The notes under the pieces: generated by a model | What the model was told of the DNA's origin: nothing | Seen by the model: only the letters and a program-made list of their open reading frames with translations | The model's database searches: none | Origin: Prochlorococcus sp. AG-363-M17 | Lineage (GTDB): Bacteria > Cyanobacteriota > Cyanobacteriia > PCC-6307 > Cyanobiaceae | NCBI GenBank assembly: GCA_003278365.1 | Contig: QCFS01000007.1 | Location: 1-60,416 of the forward strand | Length of the DNA: 60,416 bases | Direction: 5' to 3' | Shown: piece after piece, positions 10,816-26,389 of the stretch | Layout: every line of letters begins with the position of its first letter | How positions within the stretch are numbered: position 1 is the first letter of the stretch | Made by a program: the position numbers and the translations under genes

Positions 10816-12105
10816 TTATTTCTTTATTCTCATATTAACCGATTCTGCATGGCTATGTAGACCTTCGCTTTTGGCTAGATGTACTATTGCTTCACCTGTT
10901 TTATTTAATGCCATTTCATTGAATTTGATTAATGAAGTGTTTTTCATAAATGTTTCCACGCTTAAAGCGCTACAGAATCTCGCGGAACCACAAGTAGGTA
11001 ATGTGTGGTTAGGTCCGGCAAGATAATCACCTGCAGCTTCAGGGCTCCATGGTCCAAGAAATATTGCACCCGCATTATCAATCTTTTCACTTATTTCTTC
11101 CGGATGCTCAACTAATAACTCTAGGTGTTCAGGTGCAAATAAATTACTCAATTGAATACAATCATCAAGATTTTCGCATGTCACTATCAACCCCCATTTT
11201 TCAAGAGAAGCTTCGCAGATTTTACGTCTAGGATGATGCTCTAACTGGGCTTGAAATTCTTTAATTACTTCGTGTTCTAGTTTTTTTTGAGTTGTAATTA
11301 GTACTGAAGCTGCCAGTGGATCATGTTCTGCTTGTGCAAGCATGTCTGCAGCGACTTGTTTTGCTGTAGCCGTGTGATCTGCAATTACGAGTACTTCGCT
11401 AGGACCAGCAAGTGAATCAATCCCGACTTCTCCATAAACTGCTTTTTTGGCAAGGGTTACATACAAATTGCCTGGTCCAGTTATTACGTCAACTTTTTGG
11501 ACTTCTTCGGTACCAAATGCTAATGCTGCAATCGCTTGGGCACCACCAATGCGAAAAATTTGATTGATTCCAGTTAGGTGAGCAGCTGCTAGAACAGTTG
11601 AATTGATTTTCCCGTTTTTGTTGGCGGGAGAAACCATTGTGATGTTTTTTACTCCAGCTACTTTTGCGGGAATAGCATTCATTAGAACTGTGCTTGGATA
11701 TGAAGCTCTTCCGCCAGGTACGTAAATACCCGCTTTTTCAATTGGGTTCCACTTTCTCCCAAGAGTCTCTCCATGGTTACCCATATAGAGAAGATCTTTT
11801 GGCTTTTGGCGCTGGTGAAAATCTTCGATTCTTTCTTTTGCGAGAGTCAGAGCGCATTGAAGTTCTTTAGGCGTTTGTTCCCAGGCTTCTTTCAAGTCGT
11901 CTGAGGAAATCTGCAAAGGACTTGGGCAAAAGCCATCCAATTGCTCAGTAAGGGAAATAAGCGCTTTGTCTCCATCTTCGCGAACTTGATTAAGGATTTT
12001 CTCTACAGTCGCCATCGCAGTTTTTTGGGAATCTCTGCTGATACGGCGAGATAGATTTCCAAGCAGAAGCTTTGCCTGGTCTATATCATGAACGCAAGTG
12101 ACCAT
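10816..12105 (-). CDS. hisD: Histidinol dehydrogenase
   Basis: The protein has 429 residues and catalyses the last two steps of histidine synthesis (L-histidinol to L-histidine with NAD and zinc). Diagnostic segments are [34 protein letters not shown], the zinc-ligand region [13 protein letters not shown] followed by [13 protein letters not shown], and GPNHTLPT. It is a lone his gene, as is usual for the scattered histidine genes of cyanobacteria. Confidence 0.97.
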   Translation of the reverse strand: MVTCVHDIDQAKLLLGNLSRRISRDSQKTAMATVEKILNQVREDGDKALISLTEQLDGFCPSPLQISSDDLKEAWEQTPKELQCALTLAKERIEDFHQRQKPKDLLYMGNHGETLGRKWNPIEKAGIYVPGGRASYPSTVLMNAIPAKVAGVKNITMVSPANKNGKINSTVLAAAHLTGINQIFRIGGAQAIAALAFGTEEVQKVDVITGPGNLYVTLAKKAVYGEVGIDSLAGPSEVLVIADHTATAKQVAADMLAQAEHDPLAASVLITTQKKLEHEVIKEFQAQLEHHPRRKICEASLEKWGLIVTCENLDDCIQLSNLFAPEHLELLVEHPEEISEKIDNAGAIFLGPWSPEAAGDYLAGPNHTLPTCGSARFCSALSVETFMKNTSLIKFNEMALNKTGEAIVHLAKSEGLHSHAESVNMRIKK

Positions 12106-12225
12106 GCTTTTGAAGGGTTGAGATCTGTGTTGTGAACTTTGCCAGAAATATCCACAGGGCTTTGGGAATCAACACGGTGGTGTCTTGCTGATTTAACTAC
12201 TTACATGTAATTGAACACGTATTGA

Positions 12226-12555
<330 letters not shown>

Positions 12556-12654
12556 ATTGGTCAATGACTTGATGAGAATGGGATTTAGGTTTTTCTAAGT
12601 AGATTTGATGTAAGTTTTTATCTGGAGCATTTTCTATGTTTTCTGCTTCTCAAG

Positions 12655-13440
12655 GTGTCTTCTTCTGATCTTATAGATAGTCATTGCCATATCATCTTTG
12701 AGAATTTTCAGGATGATCTAGATCAAGTTGCTTCTCGCTGGAGAGAAGCAGGAGTTGTGGGACTTGTACATGCCTGCGTTAAGCCAAATGAAATCAGTGC
12801 GATAAAAGCATTAGCCGATCGTTTTGATGAGTTGCGTTATTCAGTTGGCGTACATCCCTTAGATGTAAGTGCCTGGGATAGCTCTACTGAGATGGTTTTG
12901 AGAGAAGCAGCATTGGCCGATTCCAGGGTTGTTGCCATAGGTGAACTTGGTTTGGATTTATTCCGAGATTCAAATTTAGAAGAGCAGTTGAATGTTTTGA
13001 GGGTGCAGTTAGATCTTGCTGTTGAGCTGAATCTACCGGTCATCATTCATTGCCGAGATGCTGCTGATGAGATGCTGAAAGAACTTGGCCGCCGTAAGGC
13101 TCATGATGCTTGTCCAAGAGGCGTTATGCATTGTTGGGGAGGAACTCCCGATGAGATGAAGAGATTCCTAGAGTTTGGGTTTTATATAAGTTTTAGTGGA
13201 ATCGTTACATTTTCTAAGGCGACCGCCACGCATGATTGTGTGAAAGCAGTTCCTAAAGATCGTTTTTTGATAGAGACAGATTGTCCTTTTCTTGCTCCCG
13301 TTCCTTTTAGAGGAAAGCGTAATGAACCGTCCTACGTGGAACTGGTTGCTAAAAGGGTTGCAGAATTAAGAGGGGAGTCACTTGAGTCAGTTGCACTCTC
13401 CACCACGGAGAATGCAAGAAATTTGTTTGGACTGGCTTGA
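12655..13440 (+). CDS. tatD: TatD family metal-dependent deoxyribonuclease
   Basis: The 261-residue TIM-barrel hydrolase has the expected metal ligands: DSHCHI at the N-terminus, the Glu in IGELGLDLF, His in IIHCRDA, His in MHCWGG and Asp in ETDCPFLAP. Family members act as 3'-5' DNA exonucleases in repair and DNA breakdown, and some on D-aminoacyl-tRNA. The start appears to be GTG, since the nearby ATG is in another frame. It lies about 100 bases after rpsT and ahead of the rpoB promoter region. Confidence 0.93.
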   Translation: MSSSDLIDSHCHIIFENFQDDLDQVASRWREAGVVGLVHACVKPNEISAIKALADRFDELRYSVGVHPLDVSAWDSSTEMVLREAALADSRVVAIGELGLDLFRDSNLEEQLNVLRVQLDLAVELNLPVIIHCRDAADEMLKELGRRKAHDACPRGVMHCWGGTPDEMKRFLEFGFYISFSGIVTFSKATATHDCVKAVPKDRFLIETDCPFLAPVPFRGKRNEPSYVELVAKRVAELRGESLESVALSTTENARNLFGLA

Positions 13441-13654
13441 TCTCCTGATATCTCTGAAGGAAGTAACCTTTTAAGTGTAGGATGATTTATTGGTCTGTTT
13501 AAGACGCAGTATCTCTGTGTCTGTACTTCAAAGATGCTTTTTATTCACATCGGCTGCGTTATTGGCGTTAGCCGTTTGAAAAGAGATTTTTGATCCTTGG
13601 AGCATAAAGCCATTCCTGTTGAGGGAGTGGAATCAGTTGCTTTAGGTGTATAAA

Positions 13655-13683
13655 GATTTAGTCAAAATTATTTTGACTAAATC
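13655..13683. promoter_or_regulatory. Perfect 13-bp inverted repeat in the rpoB leader
   Basis: GATTTAGTCAAAA and its exact complement TTTTGACTAAATC are separated by only TTA, about 40 bases before the rpoB ATG. A TATAAA hexamer sits immediately upstream. No T-tract follows the stem, so it is not a canonical terminator. It may be an operator, an RNA hairpin for processing, or a site of autoregulation; function is unknown. Confidence 0.45.
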
Positions 13684-13725
13684 ACAGATCTACTTTCTTC
13701 ATACTTCTCAACTGCCTTTCTCCGC

Positions 13726-16700
13726 ATGAGCAGAAGCGCCATTCAGGTCGCTAAGACCGCCACATACCTCCCTGATTTGGTCGAGGTTCAGAGGGCTAGC
13801 TTTAAGTGGTTTTTGGATAAGGGCTTAATCGAAGAGCTGGAGAGCTTTTCTCCAATTACTGATTACACAGGAAAGTTAGAACTACATTTTGTAGGCAGTG
13901 AGTACCGTCTTAAGAGGCCTAGGCATGATGTAGAAGAAGCTAAAAGAAGAGACGCAACTTTTGCGTCTCAGATGTATGTAACTTGTCGTTTAGTTAATAA
14001 AGAAACAGGTGAAATTAAAGAGCAAGAAGTCTTTATTGGTGAACTACCTCTTATGACAGAAAGAGGGACGTTTATAATTAATGGTGCCGAACGAGTTATT
14101 GTCAATCAAATTGTCAGAAGCCCTGGAGTATATTTTAAAGATGAACAGGATAAAAATGGTCGTCGTACATATAATGCGAGTGTTATACCGAATAGAGGAG
14201 CATGGTTAAAGTTTGAGACTGATAAAAATGATTTATTGCATGTAAGGGTTGATAAAACAAGAAAAATAAATGCACATGTCCTAATGAGGGCAATGGGTTT
14301 GTCTGATAATGATGTTATTGATAAACTAAGACATCCTGAGTATTATAAGAAATCAATAGACGCTGCTAATGAAGAGGGTATTAGCTCTGAAGATCAAGCC
14401 TTGTTAGAGCTTTATAAGAAATTACGTCCTGGAGAACCTCCTTCTGTAACTGGCGGACAACAACTACTACAAGCGAGATTTTTTGATCCCAAGAGATATG
14501 ATTTGGGTCGTGTTGGACGATACAAAATAAACAAGAAATTAAGACTGACAATCCCTGATAATGTTCGAACACTTACTCATGAAGATGTTCTTTCAACAAT
14601 TGATTATCTAATTAACTTAGAACTTGATGTAGGAGGTGCAACCTTAGATGATATTGATCACCTTGGTAATCGAAGAGTACGCTCTGTTGGGGAACTTCTT
14701 CAGAATCAAGTTCGGGTAGGTTTAAATCGATTAGAGAGAATTATTAAAGAAAGGATGACCGTTGGCGAAACGGACTCTCTTACTCCAGCACAACTTGTTA
14801 ATCCTAAGCCTCTCGTTGCTGCTATTAAGGAGTTTTTTGGATCTAGTCAACTTAGTCAGTTTATGGATCAAACAAATCCATTGGCTGAGTTAACTCATAA
14901 AAGAAGAATTTCTGCTTTGGGCCCTGGAGGATTGACTAGGGAGCGCGCAGGCTTCGCGGTTAGAGATATTCATCCTTCACATTATGGTCGCTTATGCCCA
15001 ATTGAAACTCCAGAAGGACCAAATGCAGGCTTGATTAATTCATTGGCGACTCATGCAAGAGTTAACCAATACGGTTTTATTGAAACCCCTTTTTGGAAGG
15101 TGGAAAACGGACGTGTTATCAAAGAGGGAAATCCAATATATCTTTCAGCAGATTTAGAAGATGAATGCCGTGTAGCCCCTGGTGATGTAGCAACTGGAAG
15201 TGACGGCACAATTTTGGCCGAACTTATTCCTGTACGTTATCGTCAGGATTTTGAGAAGGTTCCTCCAGAGCAGGTTGATTATGTTCAACTTTCTCCAGTA
15301 CAGGTCATATCTGTAGCCACTTCTTTGATTCCTTTTCTTGAACATGATGATGCTAATAGAGCATTAATGGGATCGAATATGCAACGTCAGGCGGTGCCTC
15401 TTTTGCGACCAGAGCGCCCCTTAGTAGGAACTGGTTTAGAAACTCAGGTTGCACGTGATTCAGGGATGGTTCCCATTTCCCAGGTCAATGGTCAAGTGAC
15501 ATTTGTTGATGCGACTGCGATTGTTGTGCGGGATGAAGAAGGAAATGACCACACACACTATTTACAGAAATATCAACGTTCTAACCAGGACACATGCCTA
15601 AATCAACGCCCAATAGTTCGTCAGCACGACCATGTAATTGTTGGACAAGTTCTGGCTGATGGTTCAGCCTGTGAAGGTGGTGAAATTGCGCTCGGTCAAA
15701 ATGTTTTAGTCGCATATATGCCATGGGAGGGATATAACTATGAGGATGCAATTCTTGTTAGCGAACGACTAGTTAAAGATGATTTATATACTTCAGTTCA
15801 CATAGAGAAGTATGAGATTGAAGCAAGGCAAACAAAACTTGGCCCCGAAGAAATTACCCGTGAAATCCCTAATGTTGCTGAAGACAGCCTAGGAAGTCTT
15901 GATGAGATGGGCATCATCCGAATAGGCGCTTTTGTAGAAAGTGGAGATATTCTTGTTGGAAAAGTTACGCCTAAGGGGGAATCTGATCAACCACCAGAAG
16001 AAAAGTTGTTAAGGGCAATCTTTGGAGAAAAAGCAAGAGATGTTCGAGATAATTCGCTTCGTGTGCCGAGTACGGAAAGAGGAAGAGTTGTTGATGTAAG
16101 GATCTATACAAGGGAGCAAGGTGATGAATTACCTCCAGGGGCAAATATGGTGGTAAGGGTTTATGTGGCTCAACGTCGGAAAATTCAAGTTGGCGACAAA
16201 ATGGCTGGAAGGCATGGCAATAAAGGAATTATTAGTCGCATCCTTCCAAGAGAAGACATGCCCTATTTACCTGATGGAACACCAGTTGACATAGTGCTCA
16301 ACCCTCTCGGGGTGCCCAGTCGAATGAATGTGGGGCAAGTTTTTGAATGTTTGATGGGCTGGGCGGCCGCCAATCTTGATTGCAGAGTTAAAGTTGTACC
16401 TTTTGATGAGATGTATGGAGCAGAAAAGTCTCAACATACTGTTGAGGCTTATTTAAAAGAAGCTGCAAAACAACCTGGAAAAGAATGGGTTTACAACCCA
16501 GAAAATCCAGGAAAACTCCAGCTTATTGATGGTCGCTCTGGTGAGCCTTTTGATCAGCCTGTCACAGTTGGATATGCCCAGATTTTGAAATTAGTCCATC
16601 TTGTGGATGACAAAATTCATGCTCGCTCAACTGGCCCATACTCATTGGTTACCCAACAGCCTCTAGGAGGAAAAGCCCAGCAAGGCGGACAGCGTTTGGG

Positions 16701-17019
16701 TGAGATGGAGGTATGGGCACTTGAAGCATATGGTGCTGCTTACACATTGCAGGAACTTCTGACAGTTAAGTCTGATGATATGCAGGGACGTAATGAAGCC
16801 TTGAATGCAATAGTCAAAGGTAAGCCAATACCAAGACCAGGCACACCAGAATCCTTTAAGGTTTTGATGAGGGAACTTCAGTCTTTAGGCTTAGATATTG
16901 CTGTTTATACGGATGAAGGGAAAGAAGTAGATCTTATGCAGGATGTAAATCCTAGAAGAAGCACACCTAGTCGCCCAACCTATGAATCATTAGGTGCTTC
17001 TGATTATGAGGAAGATTAA
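13726..17019 (+). CDS. rpoB: DNA-directed RNA polymerase subunit beta
   Basis: The protein has 1097 residues, the short form usual in cyanobacteria, which lacks the large insertions of the E. coli subunit. It shows [14 protein letters not shown], the rifampicin-region motifs [20 protein letters not shown] and [22 protein letters not shown], the [12 protein letters not shown] loop and [21 protein letters not shown] near the C-terminus. It forms the catalytic core together with RpoC1 and RpoC2. It is followed after 42 bases by rpoC1. A 286-base leader with a long inverted repeat precedes it. Confidence 0.99.
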   Translation: MSRSAIQVAKTATYLPDLVEVQRASFKWFLDKGLIEELESFSPITDYTGKLELHFVGSEYRLKRPRHDVEEAKRRDATFASQMYVTCRLVNKETGEIKEQEVFIGELPLMTERGTFIINGAERVIVNQIVRSPGVYFKDEQDKNGRRTYNASVIPNRGAWLKFETDKNDLLHVRVDKTRKINAHVLMRAMGLSDNDVIDKLRHPEYYKKSIDAANEEGISSEDQALLELYKKLRPGEPPSVTGGQQLLQARFFDPKRYDLGRVGRYKINKKLRLTIPDNVRTLTHEDVLSTIDYLINLELDVGGATLDDIDHLGNRRVRSVGELLQNQVRVGLNRLERIIKERMTVGETDSLTPAQLVNPKPLVAAIKEFFGSSQLSQFMDQTNPLAELTHKRRISALGPGGLTRERAGFAVRDIHPSHYGRLCPIETPEGPNAGLINSLATHARVNQYGFIETPFWKVENGRVIKEGNPIYLSADLEDECRVAPGDVATGSDGTILAELIPVRYRQDFEKVPPEQVDYVQLSPVQVISVATSLIPFLEHDDANRALMGSNMQRQAVPLLRPERPLVGTGLETQVARDSGMVPISQVNGQVTFVDATAIVVRDEEGNDHTHYLQKYQRSNQDTCLNQRPIVRQHDHVIVGQVLADGSACEGGEIALGQNVLVAYMPWEGYNYEDAILVSERLVKDDLYTSVHIEKYEIEARQTKLGPEEITREIPNVAEDSLGSLDEMGIIRIGAFVESGDILVGKVTPKGESDQPPEEKLLRAIFGEKARDVRDNSLRVPSTERGRVVDVRIYTREQGDELPPGANMVVRVYVAQRRKIQVGDKMAGRHGNKGIISRILPREDMPYLPDGTPVDIVLNPLGVPSRMNVGQVFECLMGWAAANLDCRVKVVPFDEMYGAEKSQHTVEAYLKEAAKQPGKEWVYNPENPGKLQLIDGRSGEPFDQPVTVGYAQILKLVHLVDDKIHARSTGPYSLVTQQPLGGKAQQGGQRLGEMEVWALEAYGAAYTLQELLTVKSDDMQGRNEALNAIVKGKPIPRPGTPESFKVLMRELQSLGLDIAVYTDEGKEVDLMQDVNPRRSTPSRPTYESLGASDYEED

Positions 17020-17061
17020 CCCTTAAGTCATTTATCACAAACTTTACAAGCTTATTTATTC

Positions 17062-18966
17062 ATGACTAACAGCAATCTACGTACAGAAAATCACTTTGAT
17101 TATGTCAAGATCACCTTGGCATCTCCAGATCGCGTAATGGAGTGGGGTCAGAGAACTCTCCCTAATGGCCAAGTTGTTGGAGAAGTTACTAAACCTGAAA
17201 CTATAAATTACAGAACACTCAAGCCTGAAATGGATGGTTTGTTTTGTGAGAAGATTTTCGGACCTTCTAAAGACTGGGAATGTCATTGTGGAAAATATAA
17301 GCGTGTAAGGCACCGTGGAATTGTTTGTGAGCGTTGTGGTGTAGAAGTTACTGAAAGTAGGGTCCGTCGACATAGAATGGGCTTCATTAAATTAGCAGCC
17401 CCTGTATCACATGTATGGTACTTAAAAGGTATACCTAGCTATGTTGCGATTTTGCTAGATATGCCTCTTAGAGATGTTGAACAAATAGTTTATTTTAATT
17501 GCTATGTTGTACTTGATCCAGGTGATCATAAAGATCTTAAGTATAAACAACTGCTTACAGAAGATGAGTGGCTTGAAATAGAGGATGAGATTTATGCTGA
17601 AGATTCTGAAATAGAGAATGAACCAGTTGTAGGAATTGGTGCTGAAGCTCTTAAGCAATTACTAGAAGATCTTGAGCTGAAACAAATTGCTGAGCAGCTG
17701 CGCGAAGATATTGCTGCAAGCAAGGGTCAAAAGAGAGCAAAGTTGATCAAGCGTTTAAGAGTGATTGATAATTTTATAGCGACAAATGCTTCCCCGGAAT
17801 GGATGGTACTTGATGCTATCCCTGTCATTCCTCCTGATTTAAGGCCTATGGTTCAACTGGATGGAGGGCGTTTTGCAACTTCAGATTTGAATGATTTATA
17901 TCGGAGAGTAATTAATAGGAATAATCGTCTAGCCAGATTACAGGAGATTCTTGCTCCTGAAATTATTGTTAGAAATGAAAAGAGAATGCTTCAAGAGGCT
18001 GTAGATGCTCTTATTGATAATGGAAGAAGAGGTCGCACTGTCGCAGGTGCAAATAATCGTCCTCTTAAGTCTTTGAGTGATATTATCGAAGGTAAACAGG
18101 GTCGCTTTAGACAAAATCTTTTAGGTAAGCGTGTTGATTATTCCGGTAGATCAGTAATTGTTGTAGGTCCAAAGTTGAAAATGCATCAATGTGGATTGCC
18201 AAAAGAAATGGCTATAGAACTTTTCCAACCTTTTGTGATTCATAGACTTATTAGACAAAATATTGTCAACAACATTAAAGCTGCAAAAAAATTGATTCAG
18301 CGTGCAGACGATGAAGTCATGCAAGTTCTTCAAGAAGTGATTGAAGGGCATCCCATTCTTTTAAATAGAGCACCTACACTGCATCGCCTTGGTATTCAGG
18401 CGTTTGAACCAAAGTTGGTAGATGGACGTGCAATCCAGTTACATCCTTTGGTATGCCCAGCATTTAATGCTGATTTCGATGGAGACCAAATGGCGGTTCA
18501 TGTTCCCTTAGCTATAGAGGCTCAAACGGAGGCAAGAATGTTGATGCTTGCAAGTAACAATATTCTTTCTCCAGCAACAGGCGATCCGATCATTACACCA
18601 TCACAAGATATGGTTCTGGGCTCTTATTACTTAACTGCGCTTCAGCCTGATGCTCAACAACCTGATTTTGGAGATAGATCTCGTACTTTTGCCGCTTTAG
18701 AGGATGTAATTCATGCCTTTGAGGATAAAAGAATTACTTTGCATGAATGGGTTTGGGTTCGCTTTAATGGAGAAATCTCTGATGAAGATGAGCTTGAGAA
18801 GCCTATTAAGGCAGAAGTCCTGAGTGACGGTACGCGCATTGAACAGTGGACTTTCCGTAGAGACCGCCTAGATGAAGAGGGCAGTCTTATTAGTCGATAC
18901 ATCCTTACAACAGTTGGACGAGTTGTTATGAATCACACGATTATTGATGCTGTCTCCAGCTCCTGA
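17062..18966 (+). CDS. rpoC1: DNA-directed RNA polymerase subunit gamma (RpoC1)
   Basis: The protein has 634 residues and equals the N-terminal part of bacterial beta'. The zinc-binding cysteines are in [20 protein letters not shown], and the catalytic magnesium loop is [12 protein letters not shown] with the three aspartates. The split of rpoC into rpoC1 and rpoC2 is a defining feature of cyanobacteria and plastids. It lies between rpoB and rpoC2 with gaps of about 40 and 55 bases. Confidence 0.99.
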   Translation: MTNSNLRTENHFDYVKITLASPDRVMEWGQRTLPNGQVVGEVTKPETINYRTLKPEMDGLFCEKIFGPSKDWECHCGKYKRVRHRGIVCERCGVEVTESRVRRHRMGFIKLAAPVSHVWYLKGIPSYVAILLDMPLRDVEQIVYFNCYVVLDPGDHKDLKYKQLLTEDEWLEIEDEIYAEDSEIENEPVVGIGAEALKQLLEDLELKQIAEQLREDIAASKGQKRAKLIKRLRVIDNFIATNASPEWMVLDAIPVIPPDLRPMVQLDGGRFATSDLNDLYRRVINRNNRLARLQEILAPEIIVRNEKRMLQEAVDALIDNGRRGRTVAGANNRPLKSLSDIIEGKQGRFRQNLLGKRVDYSGRSVIVVGPKLKMHQCGLPKEMAIELFQPFVIHRLIRQNIVNNIKAAKKLIQRADDEVMQVLQEVIEGHPILLNRAPTLHRLGIQAFEPKLVDGRAIQLHPLVCPAFNADFDGDQMAVHVPLAIEAQTEARMLMLASNNILSPATGDPIITPSQDMVLGSYYLTALQPDAQQPDFGDRSRTFAALEDVIHAFEDKRITLHEWVWVRFNGEISDEDELEKPIKAEVLSDGTRIEQWTFRRDRLDEEGSLISRYILTTVGRVVMNHTIIDAVSSS

Positions 18967-19011
18967 TCTGTTCTGCACTTTTTCAATTTCTCACTTTTTA
19001 AAACTATCTGA

Positions 19012-23345
<4,334 letters not shown>

Positions 23346-23354
23346 TTGCTGACC

Positions 23355-24425
23355 ATGGGTAGTACTAAAAATGTGCTGCTTGGTCGAAGCCTTAGGGAAT
23401 TAGAAGAATGGGTGGTCGGACATGGTTATAAGCCTTTTCGAGGACGTCAGTTACATGAATGGCTTTATAGCAAAGGGGTTAAGAGTCTTCAGGAAATAAC
23501 AGTACTGCCTAAACACTGGAGGCAAACTCTTCTTGAAGAAGGTTTTGAAGTAGGGCGATTGCGTGAGATTAATCGTTTTACTGCGAGTGACTTCACGACA
23601 AAGTTGTTGTTAGAGACAAATGATGGTGAGAATATTGAGGCTGTTGGGATTCCAACTGAAAATCGCTTAACAGTTTGCGTCTCGAGCCAGATTGGATGCC
23701 CGATGGCATGCAGATTCTGTGCAACTGGGAAGGAAGGTTTGAATCGATCTCTCCAGGCTTATGAAATTGTTTCTCAGGTAATCAGTGTTCGAGAAGTAAT
23801 GGGTCGTCGCCCATCAAATGTTGTGTTTATGGGTATGGGTGAACCTTTGTTAAATATTCAGGAGGTTTTGCAATCGATTCGCTGTATTAACGAAGACTTG
23901 GGGATAGGTCAGAGACGCATCACCATTAGCACTGTTGGCGTACCAAATACCCTTCCTCAATTGGCGGAAAAAGCCATCACTTTTCTAGGTCGAGCTCAGT
24001 TTACTCTTGCAGTTAGTTTGCATGCTCCTAATCAGCAGTTACGAGAGCAAATTATTCCTACAGCCAGTAAATACCCCTTACAGTCTCTCTTAGATGATTG
24101 CAGTCGTTACTTTTCTCTTACTGGAAGAAGAGTTAGCTTTGAATATATTTTATTAGGAGGTTTTAATGATAATTATGAGCACGCAAAAGAGCTAGCAGAT
24201 CAGTTGAGTGGATTTCAGAGCCATATTAATTTGATTGCCTACAACCCGATAGGTGATGATGAGTTCAGCCGCCCTACTATGCAGCATATAAACTCTTTTA
24301 GAAATGTTCTTGAAAATAGAGGATTGGCGGTCAGTTTTAGAGCAAGTAGAGGCTTAGATAAGAATGCAGCATGTGGTCAACTACGTCGCCAGCATTTTCA
24401 ATCTATTAATGGTGGTGCTACTTAG
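23355..24425 (+). CDS. rlmN: 23S rRNA/tRNA (adenine-C2)-methyltransferase RlmN
   Basis: This radical-SAM enzyme methylates C2 of adenine 2503 in 23S rRNA and adenine 37 in some tRNAs. The iron-sulfur cluster motif CxxxCxxC is in [28 protein letters not shown] binds SAM, and the C-terminal catalytic Cys is in NAACGQLR. I take the ATG ([10 protein letters not shown]) as the start; a TTG nine bases upstream is less likely. Length (356 residues) is normal. It begins ten bases after the hli stop. Confidence 0.95.
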   Translation: MGSTKNVLLGRSLRELEEWVVGHGYKPFRGRQLHEWLYSKGVKSLQEITVLPKHWRQTLLEEGFEVGRLREINRFTASDFTTKLLLETNDGENIEAVGIPTENRLTVCVSSQIGCPMACRFCATGKEGLNRSLQAYEIVSQVISVREVMGRRPSNVVFMGMGEPLLNIQEVLQSIRCINEDLGIGQRRITISTVGVPNTLPQLAEKAITFLGRAQFTLAVSLHAPNQQLREQIIPTASKYPLQSLLDDCSRYFSLTGRRVSFEYILLGGFNDNYEHAKELADQLSGFQSHINLIAYNPIGDDEFSRPTMQHINSFRNVLENRGLAVSFRASRGLDKNAACGQLRRQHFQSINGGAT

Positions 24426-24450
24426 ATGATCCAGTTACTCATCGGCTGAG

Positions 24451-26214
24451 ATGTCATCAATTGATTGGATTATTCTTTGGGTTTATTTGTTAGGGACACT
24501 AGCTTTAGGTCTTTGGCTGGGTAGGCGCAACAAAAGTGAGGTTGATTATTTTGTCGCAGGGAGAAGCTTGAGTGGCTGGTTGGCGGGTGCATCAATGGCT
24601 GCAACAACGTTTTCTATTGACACTCCTTTATATGTGGCAGGTTTAGTAGGTACTCGTGGCCTTGCAGGTAACTGGGAATGGTGGAGCTTTGCTTTCGCAC
24701 ACGTTGCAATGGCAGTTGTTTTCGCTCCTCTATGGCGAAGAAGTGGGGTCTTGACTGATGCAGCTTTTACGGAACTGCGTTATGGCGGTGTTGCCGCCGC
24801 TTGGTTGCGTGCTGTGAAAGCTTTTCTGTTAGCCATTCCCGTGAATTGTATTGGTATTGGCTATGCATTTTTAGCTATGCGGAAGGTTGTAGAAGCTTTA
24901 GGGATAGTGGAGGGTCGTCAAGTCTTTGGGCCTATTACTGACACAATGTTGCTCTTAATAGTTGTTGCGGGCTTACTACTTGCTTATACAGTTGTTGGAG
25001 GGCTCTGGGCTGTTGTGGTAACTGATCTAATTCAACTATTTTTAGCTGTTTTAGGTGCAATAGCTGTTGCCTATGTATCTTTACATGCTGCAGGTGGCAT
25101 GACTAATCTTTTAGAAAATATCTCTGAGTTAGGGCGGCCAGAGTTGCTTTCTTTATTCCCTTGGGAATGGAAGGGGGGCAGTCTTAATTGGTTAGAGGGG
25201 GCAGGAATCAGCATGGCAACTTTTAGTGCCTTTCTTTCTTTGCAATGGTGGAGTTTTCGGCGTAGTGATGGGGGTGGAGAGTTTATTCAGAGAATGTTGG
25301 CAACACGTGATGAGAACCAAGCCACAGTTGCTGGTTGGGTTTTCCTTGTAATTAATTACCTCTTAAGAAGTTGGCTGTGGATATTGGTCGCACTGGCAGG
25401 TTTAGTTCTTTTACCCGCTCAGCAAGATTGGGAAATGAGTTATCCGGCTTTGGCAGTTATGTATCTTCCACCAGCTGCATTAGGTCTTGTTGTCGTTTCT
25501 TTGGTGGCGGCGTTTATGAGTACCGTGAGCACTTCAGTGAATTGGGGTGCAAGTTATCTAACTCATGATCTTTATCAAAGATTTCTGAGACCAACCGCAA
25601 AGAGCAGTGAATTGTTATTGGTTGGACAGTTCACAAGTTTATTGTTGTTGATGTCTGGTGTGGTCACTGCATTTCTTAGTGACAGTATTGGGGCTGTTTT
25701 TCGTCTGGCTATTGCTATAGGTACTGGACCAGGAGTAGTGCTTGTTTTGCGATGGTTTTGGTGGCGTGTAAATGCAGCAGCTGAGCTGGCTGCAATGTTG
25801 TCTGGCTTTTTAGTGGGTTTTTCAACTTCTGTAATACCTCTGATTAGGATTGAAGATTATGGTTTGAAATTGATTGCGACTACAGGTATTACAGGCATTG
25901 TTTGGGTGTCCGTTATGTTTTTAACTCCTCCTGAATCGATGGTAGTAATAGAGAGATTTGTTCGTAAAGTCAGACCTCCTGGACCAGGCTGGAGTATTTG
26001 GAGGGAGCGATTAGGGGTCATTCCTGTTCAAACAATTGACAAGTTAATCTCGCGCTTTCTACTCAGCATTGGTCTGCTTTTTGGCAGTTTATTAGGGACT
26101 GGCGCTTTTATATTGCATCAGCAACTAGGCGGTTGGGTTGGACTGTTGGTGGCAGTCTTATGCCTTATGCCCTTAGCTCGAAACTGGCTACAAAGAAGAG
26201 TGGCTACTTTTTGA
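24451..26214 (+). CDS. Sodium:solute symporter (SSS) family transporter
   Basis: The protein has 587 residues and about 13-15 membrane helices. The N-terminus WLGRRNKSEVDYFVAGRSL and the following GWLAGASMAATTFSIDTPL are the usual SSS start and first sodium-site region. AAFMSTVSTSVNWGASYLTHDLYQRF matches the conserved SxxSxxN-type segment in TM8. The substrate is unknown; homologues move sugars, amino acids, nucleosides or carboxylates with sodium. It lies 25 bases after rlmN, but no functional link is evident. Confidence 0.87.
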   Translation: MSSIDWIILWVYLLGTLALGLWLGRRNKSEVDYFVAGRSLSGWLAGASMAATTFSIDTPLYVAGLVGTRGLAGNWEWWSFAFAHVAMAVVFAPLWRRSGVLTDAAFTELRYGGVAAAWLRAVKAFLLAIPVNCIGIGYAFLAMRKVVEALGIVEGRQVFGPITDTMLLLIVVAGLLLAYTVVGGLWAVVVTDLIQLFLAVLGAIAVAYVSLHAAGGMTNLLENISELGRPELLSLFPWEWKGGSLNWLEGAGISMATFSAFLSLQWWSFRRSDGGGEFIQRMLATRDENQATVAGWVFLVINYLLRSWLWILVALAGLVLLPAQQDWEMSYPALAVMYLPPAALGLVVVSLVAAFMSTVSTSVNWGASYLTHDLYQRFLRPTAKSSELLLVGQFTSLLLLMSGVVTAFLSDSIGAVFRLAIAIGTGPGVVLVLRWFWWRVNAAAELAAMLSGFLVGFSTSVIPLIRIEDYGLKLIATTGITGIVWVSVMFLTPPESMVVIERFVRKVRPPGPGWSIWRERLGVIPVQTIDKLISRFLLSIGLLFGSLLGTGAFILHQQLGGWVGLLVAVLCLMPLARNWLQRRVATF

Positions 26215-26263
26215 TTCTTATGGTTTTCTTGGGTAGCAGAATGTTTAAAGAGTTTTTTGAATT

Positions 26264-26389
26264 TTGGGATTTTTTCGCTCTACTCTTTTGCCTGCACTAA
26301 TAGTGGTTACTTTTGGAGTGGCCTTAATTGCAGTTAGTGCTCGGATTTGGCTGCCTGGAGACATGCTCGCCCCAGCGCCACTGAACTGA
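26264..26389 (+). CDS. Candidate 41-residue membrane-segment ORF, possibly the detached N-terminus of the HEAT protein
   Basis: A TTG-initiated frame encodes RSTLLPALIVVTFGVALIAV followed by SARIWLPGDMLAPAPLN, i.e. one clear membrane helix and a polar tail. It is too short for routine gene callers. It overlaps the start of the HEAT-repeat frame. One extra base in the CCCC run at 26370-26373, or a -1 slip there, would fuse it smoothly to that protein (GDMLAPSATELRNVFEAL). It could therefore be a separate small protein or the broken or shifted N-terminus of its neighbour. Confidence 0.4.
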   Translation: MGFFRSTLLPALIVVTFGVALIAVSARIWLPGDMLAPAPLN

